A stretch of 64,000 nt of DNA from Phycisphaerae bacterium. Its GTDB lineage: Bacteria > Planctomycetota > Phycisphaerae > UBA1845 > UTPLA1. The stretch is taken from NCBI GenBank assembly GCA_035275405.1, contig DATEMU010000002.1, positions 1 to 64,000 on the forward strand, read 5' to 3'. The notes beneath the pieces are model-generated. The model was not told the DNA's origin. It was given only the letters and a program-made list of their open reading frames with translations, and ran no database searches. Positions 28,583-37,771 of the stretch are shown piece by piece. The position numbers were made by a program, and so were the translations under genes. Position 1 is the first letter of the stretch, and each line of letters opens with the position of its first letter.

Positions 28583-29047
28583 TTACGACTTCGGCTTTCC
28601 GTCGCACTGCGCCCGTTCGATATCGTAGATCTTCTCGACGCGGGTCTGGTGCCGGCCGCCCTCAAACGGCGTCTTGAGCCACACCTCAACGATGCGGCGC
28701 ATGAGCGCGTTGCCCACCAGGTCGGCGGGCAGGCAGAGGATGTTCGCGTCGTTGTGTCGGCGGGCCATCTCGGCGGTCAGTTCGTCATGGCACAGCGCCG
28801 CGCGGATGCCGTGCAGCTTGTTCGCGGTGATGGACATGCCGATCCCGGTCCCGCAGAAGAGCACGCCCCGCTCACATTCGCCGGATTGCACCGCCCGAGC
28901 CGCCGCGCCCGCCGGGTCGGGGTAGTCCGTGGGCTTGGTGGAATCGGTGCCGTAATCCGTGATCTCCACGCCCAGTTCCTGGAGCACGACCTTGATGTGG
29001 GCCTTGGCGTTGAATCCGCGATGATCGGCTCCCAATGCGATCTTCAT
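28583..29047 (-). CDS. rpiB: Ribose-5-phosphate isomerase B
   Basis: 154 residues. GADHRGF near the N terminus binds substrate, and VLFCGTGIGMSITANK contains the catalytic Cys (C65). Interconverts ribose 5-phosphate and ribulose 5-phosphate in the pentose phosphate pathway. The start overlaps by 4 nt the stop of the TsaC-phosphatase fusion upstream, so the two are coupled. The order tsaC-ywlE-rpiB matches the Bacillus ywlC-ywlE-ywlF cluster. Confidence 0.92.
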   Translation of the reverse strand: MKIALGADHRGFNAKAHIKVVLQELGVEITDYGTDSTKPTDYPDPAGAAARAVQSGECERGVLFCGTGIGMSITANKLHGIRAALCHDELTAEMARRHNDANILCLPADLVGNALMRRIVEVWLKTPFEGGRHQTRVEKIYDIERAQCDGKPKS

Positions 29048-30168
29048 AGCGCCACCTCTTCCAGCCGCTTGCGCAGGGCGGCCTCGATCTTTTCCGCCGC
29101 ACGCTCGTAATCGTCAATCGTGCCGCCGATGGGGTCGGCGATGTCCTCTTCGGGGTCCAGGGCGACGGCCTTGGCGACATCCGCCGGGGCGATGGAGCGC
29201 ACGACTTCCACGTGATGCGCCCCCATCGTGTAAATGTAGTCGGCCGGGTGAATTAAGTCCATCGCCAGCCCCCGCGCCCGGTGACCCGAAATGTCGATTC
29301 CGCGGCGGCGGCACACCTCGATCGCCTCCCGCGCCGCCGGGCCACCGCCCAGGGCCATCGTCCCCGCCGACTGCACCTGGATGCCGCGCTCGGGGAGGTC
29401 GGAATCCTGGCAGCCCAGCCGTTCCGCGACCATTTGCCTGAAGATGCCTTCCGCCATCGGCGACCGGCAGGTGTTCCCCGTGCACACGAAGAGGAAGTTG
29501 AGCGTGGCAAAGCGGCGAATCGTCCGCGCGTCCCAGACGCCTTCGCGCAGAAGCCGGTAGCCCGACCCATCGACCGCCACGATCGTGGAGCCCTTCTTGT
29601 ACCGGCTCTGGCCCGCGTCCAGCAGCAAGTCGATGTCGTCCCCCAGCGCGCTGCGAACCGCGTCGGCGTCGTGCGGCGGGTCCTGACCGGCGCGATTGGC
29701 GCTCGACGCGATGATCGGGGCATCAATCGCCGTGAGCAGCGCCACCGCGATCGGATGGTCGGGGAATCGCAAGCCCACGGTGCCGTCCGCATAGACCGCC
29801 TCACGGCCCGGCGCGCTGAGAGTCGGGTGTACCGGGGCTTTTGACGGATCATCAACAGGCAGAACGAGCGTCAGCGGCCCCGGCCAGCCCTTGCGGATAA
29901 ATCGCTGCGCTAGCGGCGACAACTGCGGCACGAACTTGGCGCTGTCTTCGCGCCGGCCGATGTGCACCGTGAACGGTTGCTGTGCTGCGCGGCCCTTCAC
30001 CTCGCGCAGCCGCTCGACGCTCTTGGCGTTCGCCGCGTTGGCCGCCAGCCCATAGACCGTCTCCGTGGGGAAGGCGACGAGCGCGCCCGCGGCGAGGGCC
30101 TCGGCGGCGCGCTGGATGTCCGTCTTGCTGTCGGCGGCGGATCGGACCGCGATGTGTTCGAGGGCCAT
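29044..30168 (-). CDS. Fusion of threonylcarbamoyl-AMP synthase and protein arginine phosphatase
   Basis: 374 residues with two complete enzymes. Residues about 15-215 are the Sua5/YrdC/TsaC domain (FPTETVYGLAANA, SSANRAG), which makes threonylcarbamoyl-AMP for tRNA t6A. Residues about 224-372 are a low-molecular-weight phosphatase: P-loop CTGNTCR at 229-235 and the general acid region DPEEDIADPIGG. The Thr at 233 is the residue that directs Bacillus YwlE to phospho-arginine, whereas tyrosine phosphatases have Ile or Leu there. So the C-terminal half is predicted to be an arginine phosphatase. No McsB kinase is in the window. Confidence 0.88.
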   Translation of the reverse strand: MALEHIAVRSAADSKTDIQRAAEALAAGALVAFPTETVYGLAANAANAKSVERLREVKGRAAQQPFTVHIGRREDSAKFVPQLSPLAQRFIRKGWPGPLTLVLPVDDPSKAPVHPTLSAPGREAVYADGTVGLRFPDHPIAVALLTAIDAPIIASSANRAGQDPPHDADAVRSALGDDIDLLLDAGQSRYKKGSTIVAVDGSGYRLLREGVWDARTIRRFATLNFLFVCTGNTCRSPMAEGIFRQMVAERLGCQDSDLPERGIQVQSAGTMALGGGPAAREAIEVCRRRGIDISGHRARGLAMDLIHPADYIYTMGAHHVEVVRSIAPADVAKAVALDPEEDIADPIGGTIDDYERAAEKIEAALRKRLEEVAL

Positions 30169-30331
30169 AATGCGGAGGGTGCTCCCGATGAATACTCGTT
30201 GCCCGGCATTGTAGCGTCAATTGATCGATGGAGAGCATCCGCCCGCGGCTGCTCTCCCTCGGTTGAGCCGAGCCCGGCGTCTACAGCGGGTGGCACGGTC
30301 TCGCAGCAGCGAGGCCGTGACTGCATTCGGC

Positions 30332-30337
30332 TATAAT
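30332..30337 (+). promoter_or_regulatory. -10 box of the cysteine desulfurase gene
   Basis: TATAAT, followed by 7 nt and a GTG start. No clear -35 box. Suggests a leaderless message. Confidence 0.45.
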
Positions 30338-30344
30338 TCCGCTA

Positions 30345-31490
30345 GTGACGCCCATCTATCTCGACAACAACTCGACCACGCGCGTCGCGGACGAAGTCGC
30401 GGCGGCGATGACGCCCTATTGGCAGGAGCAGTACGGCAACGCCTCGAGCCTGCACCGCATGGGCCAGGCCGCGCGCCACGCGATCGAGACCGCGCGCGGT
30501 GAGGTCGCCTCGCTGATCGGCGCGGAGCCCCGGCAGATCGTCTTCACCAGCGGCGGGACTGAGGCCGACAACCTCGCGATCCTGGGGACGCTCGCCGCCT
30601 ACCCGACGAAGCGCCACGTCGTCACGACCGCCGTCGAGCACGTCGCGGTGCACAGCTTGTGCGAACGGCTGGCCAACGAGGGCCATCGCGTCACCTTCGT
30701 CGGCGTCGACACCGCCGGTCACCTCGACCTGTCGGCCCTCGCCGCCGCCCTCGACGACGACACCGCCATCGTCAGCGTCATGCACGCCAACAACGAAACC
30801 GGCGTGATCTTTCCGGTCGAGGAGGTCGCCAAACTCACCGCCTCCAGGGGCATTCCCCTGCACGTCGACGCCGTGCAAACGACCGGCAAGCTGCCGCTAG
30901 ATGTCGCTGCGCTCGGCGCGCAGCTCGTCAGCCTCTCGGCCCACAAGATCCACGGCCCCAAGGGCGCCGGGGCCCTCTACGTCGCCAAGCGCGTCCGCCT
31001 CCGCAACCAGCTCGTCGGCGGTCATCAGGAGCGGGACATCCGCCCCGGCACGGAAAACGTCGCCGCCATCGTCGGCTTCGGCGCGGCCGCGAAGCTCGCC
31101 CGCGAACGCCTCGCCTCCGGCGGCATGGACAAGGTGGCCGCCTTGCGCGACCGGCTCGAACGCGGCATTCAGGACAGGGTGGATTTCGCAAAAGTAATCG
31201 GCGACCCCGAGCGGCGGACGCCCAACACGACCAACATCGGCTTCGAAGCGTTGGAGGCCGAGGCAATCCTGATCGCCCTGAGCGAAGAGGGCGTCTGCGC
31301 CTCCAGCGGCTCGGCCTGCAGCAGCGGCTCCCTCGAACCCTCCCACGTCCTCAAGGCCATGGGCATCGACGAACGCACCGCCCACGGGGCGATCCGCTTC
31401 AGCCTGTCGCACGAGACGACGGACGACGAAATCGACCGCGCGCTGGAGATTGTGCCGAAGGTCGTGAACCGATTGGCGTCACTAAGGTAA
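30345..31490 (+). CDS. Cysteine desulfurase (NifS/IscS family)
   Basis: 381 residues, PLP-dependent class V aminotransferase fold. YLDNNSTTRV at the N terminus, TSGGTEADN for phosphate binding, HANNETG, SAHK with the PLP lysine at K201, and SSGSACSSGS with the catalytic Cys at C325. Moves sulfur from cysteine to scaffold proteins for Fe-S clusters or tRNA thiolation. The GTG start fits the N terminus; no Shine-Dalgarno sequence. No isc/suf scaffold gene lies alongside. Confidence 0.92.
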   Translation: MTPIYLDNNSTTRVADEVAAAMTPYWQEQYGNASSLHRMGQAARHAIETARGEVASLIGAEPRQIVFTSGGTEADNLAILGTLAAYPTKRHVVTTAVEHVAVHSLCERLANEGHRVTFVGVDTAGHLDLSALAAALDDDTAIVSVMHANNETGVIFPVEEVAKLTASRGIPLHVDAVQTTGKLPLDVAALGAQLVSLSAHKIHGPKGAGALYVAKRVRLRNQLVGGHQERDIRPGTENVAAIVGFGAAAKLARERLASGGMDKVAALRDRLERGIQDRVDFAKVIGDPERRTPNTTNIGFEALEAEAILIALSEEGVCASSGSACSSGSLEPSHVLKAMGIDERTAHGAIRFSLSHETTDDEIDRALEIVPKVVNRLASLR

Positions 31491-31491
31491 G

Positions 31492-32208
31492 TTAAGGGAC
31501 CTTCCCGCCATGCGTGGCCATATACACATAACCGGCGCCAGCCCAAATAACGATTGAGATATCGACATCGCTTTCGGCGCTGATACGCACGCATTTCCCG
31601 TCAGGCGAGTGCAATCGCCAAATGGTCTTTTCGAGGGCTGGAAAAATCCGAGATTCTCGCACCTGCTCGTAACGCAGGTTCTTGTCGATCACTTTGTGCT
31701 GCTCTCTCAATACGCGAACTATCTCCTCGGGAGGAATCTGCCCCTGATTAGAGTGCCATACCGAATCTGTGACATACAATTCCCGACACTCGGCTGCTAT
31801 TGCGTCGAACTCATCGGACGCTCTGCTTTCATTAGGGCTGGTCGTAGCGATCGATGTCCGATCAAGATCGAGTTCCCACAGGTCCTTCTCACGACGAATA
31901 AACCAGAGGGGCAACCAAACGAACTCCTCCTGGCGGCACCAGTAGTATTTAGCTGTAACCAGTCCTGCATCATTTACGCGAAGATTGATCCCGTCCATTC
32001 CCTGTACCGTTGACTGTTTCGGCTCGTGTTTTACGCGCCAGACGGAGTCGATCTTTTGCCAGGCAACATCATCAGGCAATCTTAGATCCCCGGGAACTGC
32101 CTTTCCAATCTCGATACTTGAATACGCGGACCTCAGTCGTTGTGACGCGCAGCCGGTCCAGACAACTGTCGCGCTCACGAGCACAAATGTGTAAAGTGAC
32201 CTTACCAT
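31492..32208 (-). CDS. Hypothetical exported protein, possibly lipoprotein
   Basis: 238 residues. The N terminus (MVRSLYTFVLVSATVVWTGCAS) is a signal sequence; W-T-G-C is a poor but possible lipobox. The mature part has no motif I recognise, apart from several Trp-rich strands (YYWCRQEEFVWLPLWF). It ends one base from the cysteine desulfurase stop, convergent. Function unknown. Confidence 0.6.
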   Translation of the reverse strand: MVRSLYTFVLVSATVVWTGCASQRLRSAYSSIEIGKAVPGDLRLPDDVAWQKIDSVWRVKHEPKQSTVQGMDGINLRVNDAGLVTAKYYWCRQEEFVWLPLWFIRREKDLWELDLDRTSIATTSPNESRASDEFDAIAAECRELYVTDSVWHSNQGQIPPEEIVRVLREQHKVIDKNLRYEQVRESRIFPALEKTIWRLHSPDGKCVRISAESDVDISIVIWAGAGYVYMATHGGKVP

Positions 32209-32479
32209 GGTTCAGCGGATTTTCAGTACCTTAACCGCTCCTGCATGATGCTTGCTACGCTTTTTCGCCCATTTTGCCATCGTCGACATAATGACGCGGA
32301 ACCTACTGTTTCCATTCGACTGGACACCCGCCCCTCTTTGCCCTATGATGTCCCTTAATTCAACATGGCTGGAAGCCGTTGGATGATCGCCTGGTTCTGA
32401 TGGCTTGATGAGGACGTGTCTTACGTCCGGGACATTCGACGGCACCTTCCACTTCTCCCCCAGCTCCACAGGAAACGAA

Positions 32480-33952
32480 ATGAAATTCGATGAACTCGGG
32501 CTCGCCGAGCCCCTCCTTCGCGCCGTCGGCGCCGAAGGCTACACCACCCCCACCCCCATCCAGATCATGGCCATCCCCCAGGTCCTCACGGGCCGCGACC
32601 TGCTCGGCTGCGCCCAGACCGGCACCGGCAAGACGGCGGCCTTTGCCCTGCCGATCCTGCACCGCCTGCACCACACCAACGGCGCGCATGCCCGCGTCCG
32701 GCCGATCCGCGCCCTCGTCCTCTCGCCGACGCGCGAGCTGGCCTCGCAGATCGGCGAAAGCTTTGAGGCCTACGGTCGCCACACGCACCTGCGCGGCTTC
32801 GTGATCTATGGCGGCGTCGGTCAGAAACGGCAGACCAACGCCCTTCACGCCGGTGTCGACATCCTCGTGGCCACGCCCGGCCGGCTGCTCGACCTGATGA
32901 ACCAGGGCCACGTCGATCTCCGCGCGGTCGAGGTCTTCGTCCTGGACGAGGCCGATCGCATGTTGGACATGGGCTTCATCCACGACATCCGCAAGATCGT
33001 CGCCAAGGTGCCCAAGGCGCGGCAGACGCTCTTCTTCTCCGCCACCATGCCGAGCGACATCCGCAAGCTCGCCGACAGCATTCTCAACAACCCCATCAGC
33101 GTGCAGGTCGCCCCGGAATCCGCCGCGGCCGACAACGTCGAGCAGACCGTCTATCACGTGAAGAAGAGCAACAAGCCCGTGCTCCTGGCGCACCTGCTGC
33201 GGAGCCAGCGATTCACGCGCTCGCTGGTCTTTACCCGCACGAAGAGCGGGGCCAATCGCGTCGTCCGCGACCTCGACCGGGCCGGGATCACCAGCGAGGC
33301 GATCCACGGCAATAAGAGCCAGAGCGCCCGCGAGCGGGCCATCGACAATTTCAAGACGGCCCGAACCCGCGTCCTCGTCGCGACCGACATCGCCGCCCGC
33401 GGCCTGGACATCGACGATATCTCGCACGTGGTGAACTACGACCTGCCCAACGTACCGGAGACCTATGTGCACCGCATCGGCCGCACGGCCCGCGCGGGCG
33501 CGTCAGGCATCGCCGTTTCGTTCTGCGACCCGGAAGAGCGCTCGCACCTCAAGTCGATTGAGCGGCTGATCCGCCAGACGCTCGCGGTCAGCGATGGTCA
33601 TCCGGAGTATCCGAAGGTGACAGCTCCGCACCACGTGTCTGACCGACCGCAGCACGCGCCGCGCCATCAGCCGCGCCGACCGCAACCGGTTCACGCCGCA
33701 TCGCACGGCCAATCCGGATCGCGAAGTGACAACGGATCTGCACCTCGACAAGACCGCGCTACACACGGGAAGCCGGGCGCTCGGCAGGGGCAATCGAATC
33801 GCGGCGGCACGGCCCGACAGGGTCGCCACGATCAACCATCGCGCCCCGGCAGTTCGAACGGTCACGGACCCGCACCCAAGCACGGCGCGGCCAAGGGAGT
33901 GCGCAGGCGTCGGCGAAACAGACGCGGACGCAGTACGGTCTCCCGCTGGTAA
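32480..33952 (+). CDS. rhlE: DEAD-box RNA helicase (RhlE-like)
   Basis: 490 residues from the ATG at 32480, preceded by AGGA. Helicase motifs: Q-motif near [12 protein letters not shown] (45-52), [19 protein letters not shown] (156-159), SAT, and [10 protein letters not shown]. The last 100 residues are a disordered basic tail (many His, Arg, Gly, Gln) ending [13 protein letters not shown], typical of RhlE-type tails that bind RNA. Unwinds short RNA duplexes in ribosome assembly or decay. Confidence 0.9.
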   Translation: MKFDELGLAEPLLRAVGAEGYTTPTPIQIMAIPQVLTGRDLLGCAQTGTGKTAAFALPILHRLHHTNGAHARVRPIRALVLSPTRELASQIGESFEAYGRHTHLRGFVIYGGVGQKRQTNALHAGVDILVATPGRLLDLMNQGHVDLRAVEVFVLDEADRMLDMGFIHDIRKIVAKVPKARQTLFFSATMPSDIRKLADSILNNPISVQVAPESAAADNVEQTVYHVKKSNKPVLLAHLLRSQRFTRSLVFTRTKSGANRVVRDLDRAGITSEAIHGNKSQSARERAIDNFKTARTRVLVATDIAARGLDIDDISHVVNYDLPNVPETYVHRIGRTARAGASGIAVSFCDPEERSHLKSIERLIRQTLAVSDGHPEYPKVTAPHHVSDRPQHAPRHQPRRPQPVHAASHGQSGSRSDNGSAPRQDRATHGKPGARQGQSNRGGTARQGRHDQPSRPGSSNGHGPAPKHGAAKGVRRRRRNRRGRSTVSRW

Positions 33953-34009
33953 GGTCGTTCGCCCTCCGCGATCGGCTTGAAGGCGGCCTCACCCCATTTT
34001 CACTGTCGT

Positions 34010-34432
34010 TCATCCATTGCGCAGCAATTTCATGATTTCGTCTAAGGTCATTACCCGGGAAGCATTTCTTGGTTCCACGCCCATCTCAACAACTTGATCG
34101 GGTTTGAAAAATACAAAACGGCGTTTGCGCCCCTCTGACATTTTGATGGTTAGCTTCGCTTGAAGGTCGGACTCCTTCCAGTGCCCCCGTGCGTGTCTCG
34201 GTGCGGAGTCTAATAGAGAGATAATCTTGCCGATTTGGTTCGGGTCCGCCGTTCGTTCTCGCACTATTCCATTTGAATCAGTTAATATGAGCTCGCTGTC
34301 ATTTGCGGCTCTCGTGGTCGGTTGCGTTGAATCCCGGCATGCCCATATCCCCGTCATGAAAACGACAACCGTCAGGTACATCATGAAACAGGTGCAACAG
34401 AATCGGGGTTTATCTAAAAGGCATTTAGTCAC
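34010..34432 (-). CDS. Hypothetical small exported protein
   Basis: 140 residues from a GTG start with AAGGA eight bases upstream; ATGs at 34384 and 34381 are alternatives. A hydrophobic N-terminal segment ends MTGIWAC, a possible lipobox. The rest is charged with no known domain. No context suggests a role. Confidence 0.5.
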   Translation of the reverse strand: MTKCLLDKPRFCCTCFMMYLTVVVFMTGIWACRDSTQPTTRAANDSELILTDSNGIVRERTADPNQIGKIISLLDSAPRHARGHWKESDLQAKLTIKMSEGRKRRFVFFKPDQVVEMGVEPRNASRVMTLDEIMKLLRNG

Positions 34433-34556
34433 GATTCTTTTCCTTCGCGTGTGCCCGCAACGCCTCCGATCCGATAGCGAGCGTGGCGTTTCTGATTTTC
34501 GCGCAGGGTAATATTTGATAGGGCGATCTTCTTCACATGGATAGTAAAAGAGATTC

Positions 34557-34781
34557 TTACGCGAAGAGCCGTTGATTGACGAGATACAGAATCGCCGCGA
34601 CGGCCAGCGCGACCGCCAGCATGCAAAGCGAGATGCGAAGGTCCGACACAGTTCCCATCCAGCGGGCCAGCCGCTCGGACGGCGTCAGAAATTCAGGGGC
34701 ATGACCTGCCAAAACGCGGCCTCCCACAGGGCCAGACCACTTCTTAGTACTGCTATCGGCATCGACAAGGCGACGTGGCAA
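34557..34781 (-). CDS. Possible small membrane protein
   Basis: Frame of up to 74 codons with a TTG start and no clear ribosome binding site; the true start may be the ATG at 34658. The C-terminal 28 residues form a good transmembrane helix (SLCMLAVALAVAAILYLVN) with a short RLFA tail. May be a real C-tail-anchored protein or chance. Nothing else is seen in the 34433-34883 gap. Confidence 0.35.
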   Translation of the reverse strand: MPRRLVDADSSTKKWSGPVGGRVLAGHAPEFLTPSERLARWMGTVSDLRISLCMLAVALAVAAILYLVNQRLFA

Positions 34782-34883
34782 GAGGAAAACCCGTCCGACC
34801 CGCTTTTCGGGAATTTCCCGTATCGCTGCTCATCTCCATCCAGCGGGCGACGAGCTTTGTTTGCTTCCCCCAAACGGCGGACG

Positions 34884-34889
34884 GATAAT
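34884..34889 (+). promoter_or_regulatory. -10 box of prpB, close to start codon
   Basis: GATAAT then 8 nt then ATG, with no Shine-Dalgarno sequence. Same layout as surE, the cysteine desulfurase and the symporter. Confidence 0.4.
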
Positions 34890-34897
34890 ACCCCGCC

Positions 34898-35776
34898 ATG
34901 CCCCCTACCCAACGGAATCAGCGTTTTCGAGCCCTCGTCGCCAATAGCACCGTCCAAATCCCCGGGGCCTTCAACGCCCTCGCCGCCCGGGCCGTTGAGC
35001 AGGCCGGTTTTGAGGCCGTCTACCTTTCCGGGGCCGGTCTGGCCAACGCCGTCTTCGGTCTGCCCGACGTCGGCCTGACGACCCTAACCGAAGCCGCCGA
35101 ACACGCCCGCCGGATCGTCGCCGCCGTGACGATCCCTGTCGTCGCCGATGCCGACACCGGCTTCGGCGACACGATTAACGCCGCCCGGACGGTCGAGCAG
35201 ATGGAAGCCGCCGGCGTCTCGGCGATCCATTTGGAAGATCAGGTACTGCCCAAGAAGTGCGGCCACCTCGATGGCAAGGAACTCGTCAGCCCCGAGGCGA
35301 TGACCGAAAAAATCCGCGCGGCCTGCGCGGCGCGGCGCGACAAGGACTTCATGATCATCGCCCGCACCGATGCCCGCGGCGTGACGAGCTTCGACGATGC
35401 GGTCGACCGCGCGAAGCGCTACTTGGACGCCGGCGCCGACGCGATCTTCCCCGAGGCGATGCAAAGCGCGGAGGAGCTGGCCAAGTTCGCCGAGCGCGTG
35501 AAGGCTCCTCTCATGGCGAACATGACGGAGTTCGGCAAGACGCCGCTGCTTCCGCTCGCGGAGCTTTCGCGGCTGGGCTACCGCATGGTGATCTACCCGC
35601 AGACGGCGCTGCGCGTCGCCTTCAAATCGATTACCGACATGCTCGCCGACCTCAAGCGCACCGGCGACCAGACGGCGTGGCTGCCCAAAATGCAAACCCG
35701 CCAGGAACTCTACGACCTGCTGGATTACGATGGATTGCAAGCGATCGACCGCGCGGCAACGAAGGGTTCAAGCTGA
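34898..35776 (+). CDS. prpB: 2-methylisocitrate lyase (isocitrate lyase/PEP mutase family)
   Basis: 292 residues. YLSGAGLANAVFGLPDVG, ADADTGFGD for metal binding, EDQVLPKKCGHLDGKEL with the catalytic Cys in KKCGH, and ARTDARG are all family blocks. Splits 2-methylisocitrate into pyruvate and succinate. The next gene encodes a citrate synthase homologue, which supports a methylcitrate pathway role; prpD is not next to them. Confidence 0.87.
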   Translation: MPPTQRNQRFRALVANSTVQIPGAFNALAARAVEQAGFEAVYLSGAGLANAVFGLPDVGLTTLTEAAEHARRIVAAVTIPVVADADTGFGDTINAARTVEQMEAAGVSAIHLEDQVLPKKCGHLDGKELVSPEAMTEKIRAACAARRDKDFMIIARTDARGVTSFDDAVDRAKRYLDAGADAIFPEAMQSAEELAKFAERVKAPLMANMTEFGKTPLLPLAELSRLGYRMVIYPQTALRVAFKSITDMLADLKRTGDQTAWLPKMQTRQELYDLLDYDGLQAIDRAATKGSS

Positions 35777-35901
35777 AATGTTGAGCATGGCGTCAAAATA
35801 ACTCGGTAACTTAAGCACAAGATGAACAACGGGCACCTGCTTGCGGTTGCCGACTGGTCGCCTAAAATCGAGTGAGGGCCGCCCGTAAAGAGAGACGCAG
35901 C

Positions 35902-37047
35902 ATGCCCGAAGAGAAATTCAAACCCGGCCTCGAAGGCATCTATGCCGGTCAGACCACCGTCGCCGAGGTCACGCAGACGGGTCTGCGCTATCGCGGGTAC
36001 GACATCGCCGATCTGGCGCAAAACACGTGCTTCGAGGAAGTGGCCCACGCCCTGCTGCACGGTGACCTGCCGACGAAGGCGCAGCTTGCCGAGTTTCGTA
36101 AGCGCGTCCAGGCCGCGATGAGGCTCCCGGATAGCGTCGCATCCGTTTTGCTCAAGCTGCCCAAGTCCACGCCGCCGATGGATGCCCTTCGCTCGGCCGT
36201 GTCGCTTCTGGGGCATATCGACCCTGAGGCGCAGGACAATTCGCCTGCCGCCAATCTTCGCAAGAGCGAACGGCTCCTCGGCCAGCTCGCTGCCGCGCTC
36301 GGAATCTGGTGCCAGCACGTCTCCGGCGTCGCCGCCGTTGCCCCTGATGCCGATCGGTCACACGGCGCCAATCTCCTCGCAATGATGACCGGCAACCACG
36401 GCAGCGAACTGGCCGGCCGCGTCATGGATGGCACACTCATCCTTTACGCCGAGCACGAGTTCAACGCCTCGACCTTCACAGCCCGGACCATCGCCTCCAC
36501 GCTCGCCGACATGCACTCCGCCGTGACCGGCGCGATCGGCGCGCTAAAGGGCCCGCTGCACGGCGGCGCCAACGAGGCGGCGATGCGGCAGTTTCTTGAG
36601 ATTGGCAAACCCGAGAACGTGGAGAAGTGGTTCCGCGATATCGATGTTCACAACAAGGCCCATCCCGACAAGAAAAAGCTCATCATGGGCTTCGGCCATC
36701 GCGTCTATAAACACGGCGACCACCGCGCCGGCATCCTCCGCGAATGGTCGCTCCAGCTCTCCAAGGAGACCGGTCAGGGCCACTGGATCGCCATGGCCGA
36801 CAAGCTCCAGGAGCTGATGCTCAAGGAAAAGAACATCCACCCCAACACCGACTACCCCGCCGCCCACGCCTATTACCAGATGGGTATCCCGATCGACCTC
36901 TTCACCCCGATCTTCGTCTGCGCCCGCATCACCGGCTGGTGCGCCCACATCATGGAGCAGCACCAGAACAACCGCATCATCCGCCCGCTCTCCGAATATC
37001 TCGGCCCGGCGCTCCGCAAGGTCGTCCCCATCGATAAACGCGGTTAA
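35902..37047 (+). CDS. prpC: 2-methylcitrate synthase / citrate synthase
   Basis: 381 residues from MPEEKFKPGLEGI. Citrate synthase fold with HGGANEAAM, GFGHRVYK and the C-terminal RITGWCAHIMEQ, RPLSEYLGP. Catalytic His and Asp residues are in these blocks. Follows prpB by 125 bp, so probably the propionyl-CoA enzyme, although a housekeeping citrate synthase cannot be excluded from sequence. AGAGAG precedes the start. Confidence 0.87.
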   Translation: MPEEKFKPGLEGIYAGQTTVAEVTQTGLRYRGYDIADLAQNTCFEEVAHALLHGDLPTKAQLAEFRKRVQAAMRLPDSVASVLLKLPKSTPPMDALRSAVSLLGHIDPEAQDNSPAANLRKSERLLGQLAAALGIWCQHVSGVAAVAPDADRSHGANLLAMMTGNHGSELAGRVMDGTLILYAEHEFNASTFTARTIASTLADMHSAVTGAIGALKGPLHGGANEAAMRQFLEIGKPENVEKWFRDIDVHNKAHPDKKKLIMGFGHRVYKHGDHRAGILREWSLQLSKETGQGHWIAMADKLQELMLKEKNIHPNTDYPAAHAYYQMGIPIDLFTPIFVCARITGWCAHIMEQHQNNRIIRPLSEYLGPALRKVVPIDKRG

Positions 37048-37057
37048 TCGTTGCTAT

Positions 37058-37081
37058 GTGGCACCGGCTATCAGCCGGTGT
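37058..37081. repeat. Short palindromic repeat, copy 2
   Basis: GTGGCACCGGCTATCAGCCG then GTGT. Perfect arms CACCGGCT and AGCCGGTG flank ATC. Same core as at 28483. Confidence 0.5.
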
Positions 37082-37089
37082 AATCACCG

Positions 37090-37506
37090 ATGATCCCTCA
37101 ATTCAACGAATCAGGTTTTCTCCCGCCGGGCATTCATCCCGCCACGCTGGACGAGATCGAGGAGCGCTTCGGCCGCGGGTCCGAGATTCGCCGTGTGCAA
37201 ATGGAATCAGTGCGGTGGATGGTGGACTTGGCAATTCGCGCCGGCGTCCAACGTATCGTGTTGAATGGCAGCTTTGTCACGGATATAATGGAACCGAACG
37301 ACGTCGACTGTGTTCTGTTGGCGGCAAAGGGCCGACCAAAGGATCGAGCGGCCGACCGAGAGCTTCGCAAGCGAGGACTTCCGTTCCTTGAAGTTCTTAT
37401 GGCGCGGCCAAGGGAATTCAACAGATTCGTCGATATTTACTTTGCCACGGATCGATTCGGCGCTACGAAGGGGATGGTCGAGGTGATCTATGGAACTCAA
37501 GAGTGA
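37090..37506 (+). CDS. DUF6932-like / nucleotidyltransferase-fold protein
   Basis: 138 residues. IVLNGSFVTDIMEPNDVD matches the G-S-x(n)-D-x-D plan of minimal nucleotidyltransferases. The N-terminal stretch FLPPGIHPATLDEIEERFG is typical of small phage- or island-borne proteins. The stop overlaps the start of the next small gene, so the two form a coupled pair, as in nucleotidyltransferase-type toxin-antitoxin modules. No activity is proven. Confidence 0.6.
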   Translation: MIPQFNESGFLPPGIHPATLDEIEERFGRGSEIRRVQMESVRWMVDLAIRAGVQRIVLNGSFVTDIMEPNDVDCVLLAAKGRPKDRAADRELRKRGLPFLEVLMARPREFNRFVDIYFATDRFGATKGMVEVIYGTQE

Positions 37507-37690
37507 GCGAGAACTAGTAAACACTCGTAAAAAGCTCTGCATGTTAGAGGAGGACTACGAGCGAGTACGCCGCGATGAAACGGAGGATGAGTACTTGCGA
37601 GAAGTCACGATGACTTCCTTGAAACGCCTGATCAACCAACTTAAAGAAGAAATCGCCCGCTACGAGGCCCATCATCTTGTGCGCCGCTAG
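37490..37690 (+). CDS. Small coiled-coil partner protein
   Basis: 66 residues, almost all helical and charged (ELKSERELVNTRKKL, LKRLINQLKEEIARYEA), overlapping the previous gene by 17 nt. It might be an antitoxin or toxin partner of the nucleotidyltransferase-like protein. No known domain recognised. Confidence 0.55.
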   Translation: MELKSERELVNTRKKLCMLEEDYERVRRDETEDEYLREVTMTSLKRLINQLKEEIARYEAHHLVRR

Positions 37691-37757
37691 GCATTCTGCT
37701 GCGGCACGGGCCTGATAACTTAGAATCATTTTCGTACACATTTACGACCGCCATCCG

Positions 37758-37763
37758 TACAAT
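37758..37763 (+). promoter_or_regulatory. -10 box of the symporter gene
   Basis: TACAAT followed by 8 nt and ATG, no Shine-Dalgarno sequence. Points to a leaderless message. Confidence 0.45.
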
Positions 37764-37771
37764 CCCCGCCC

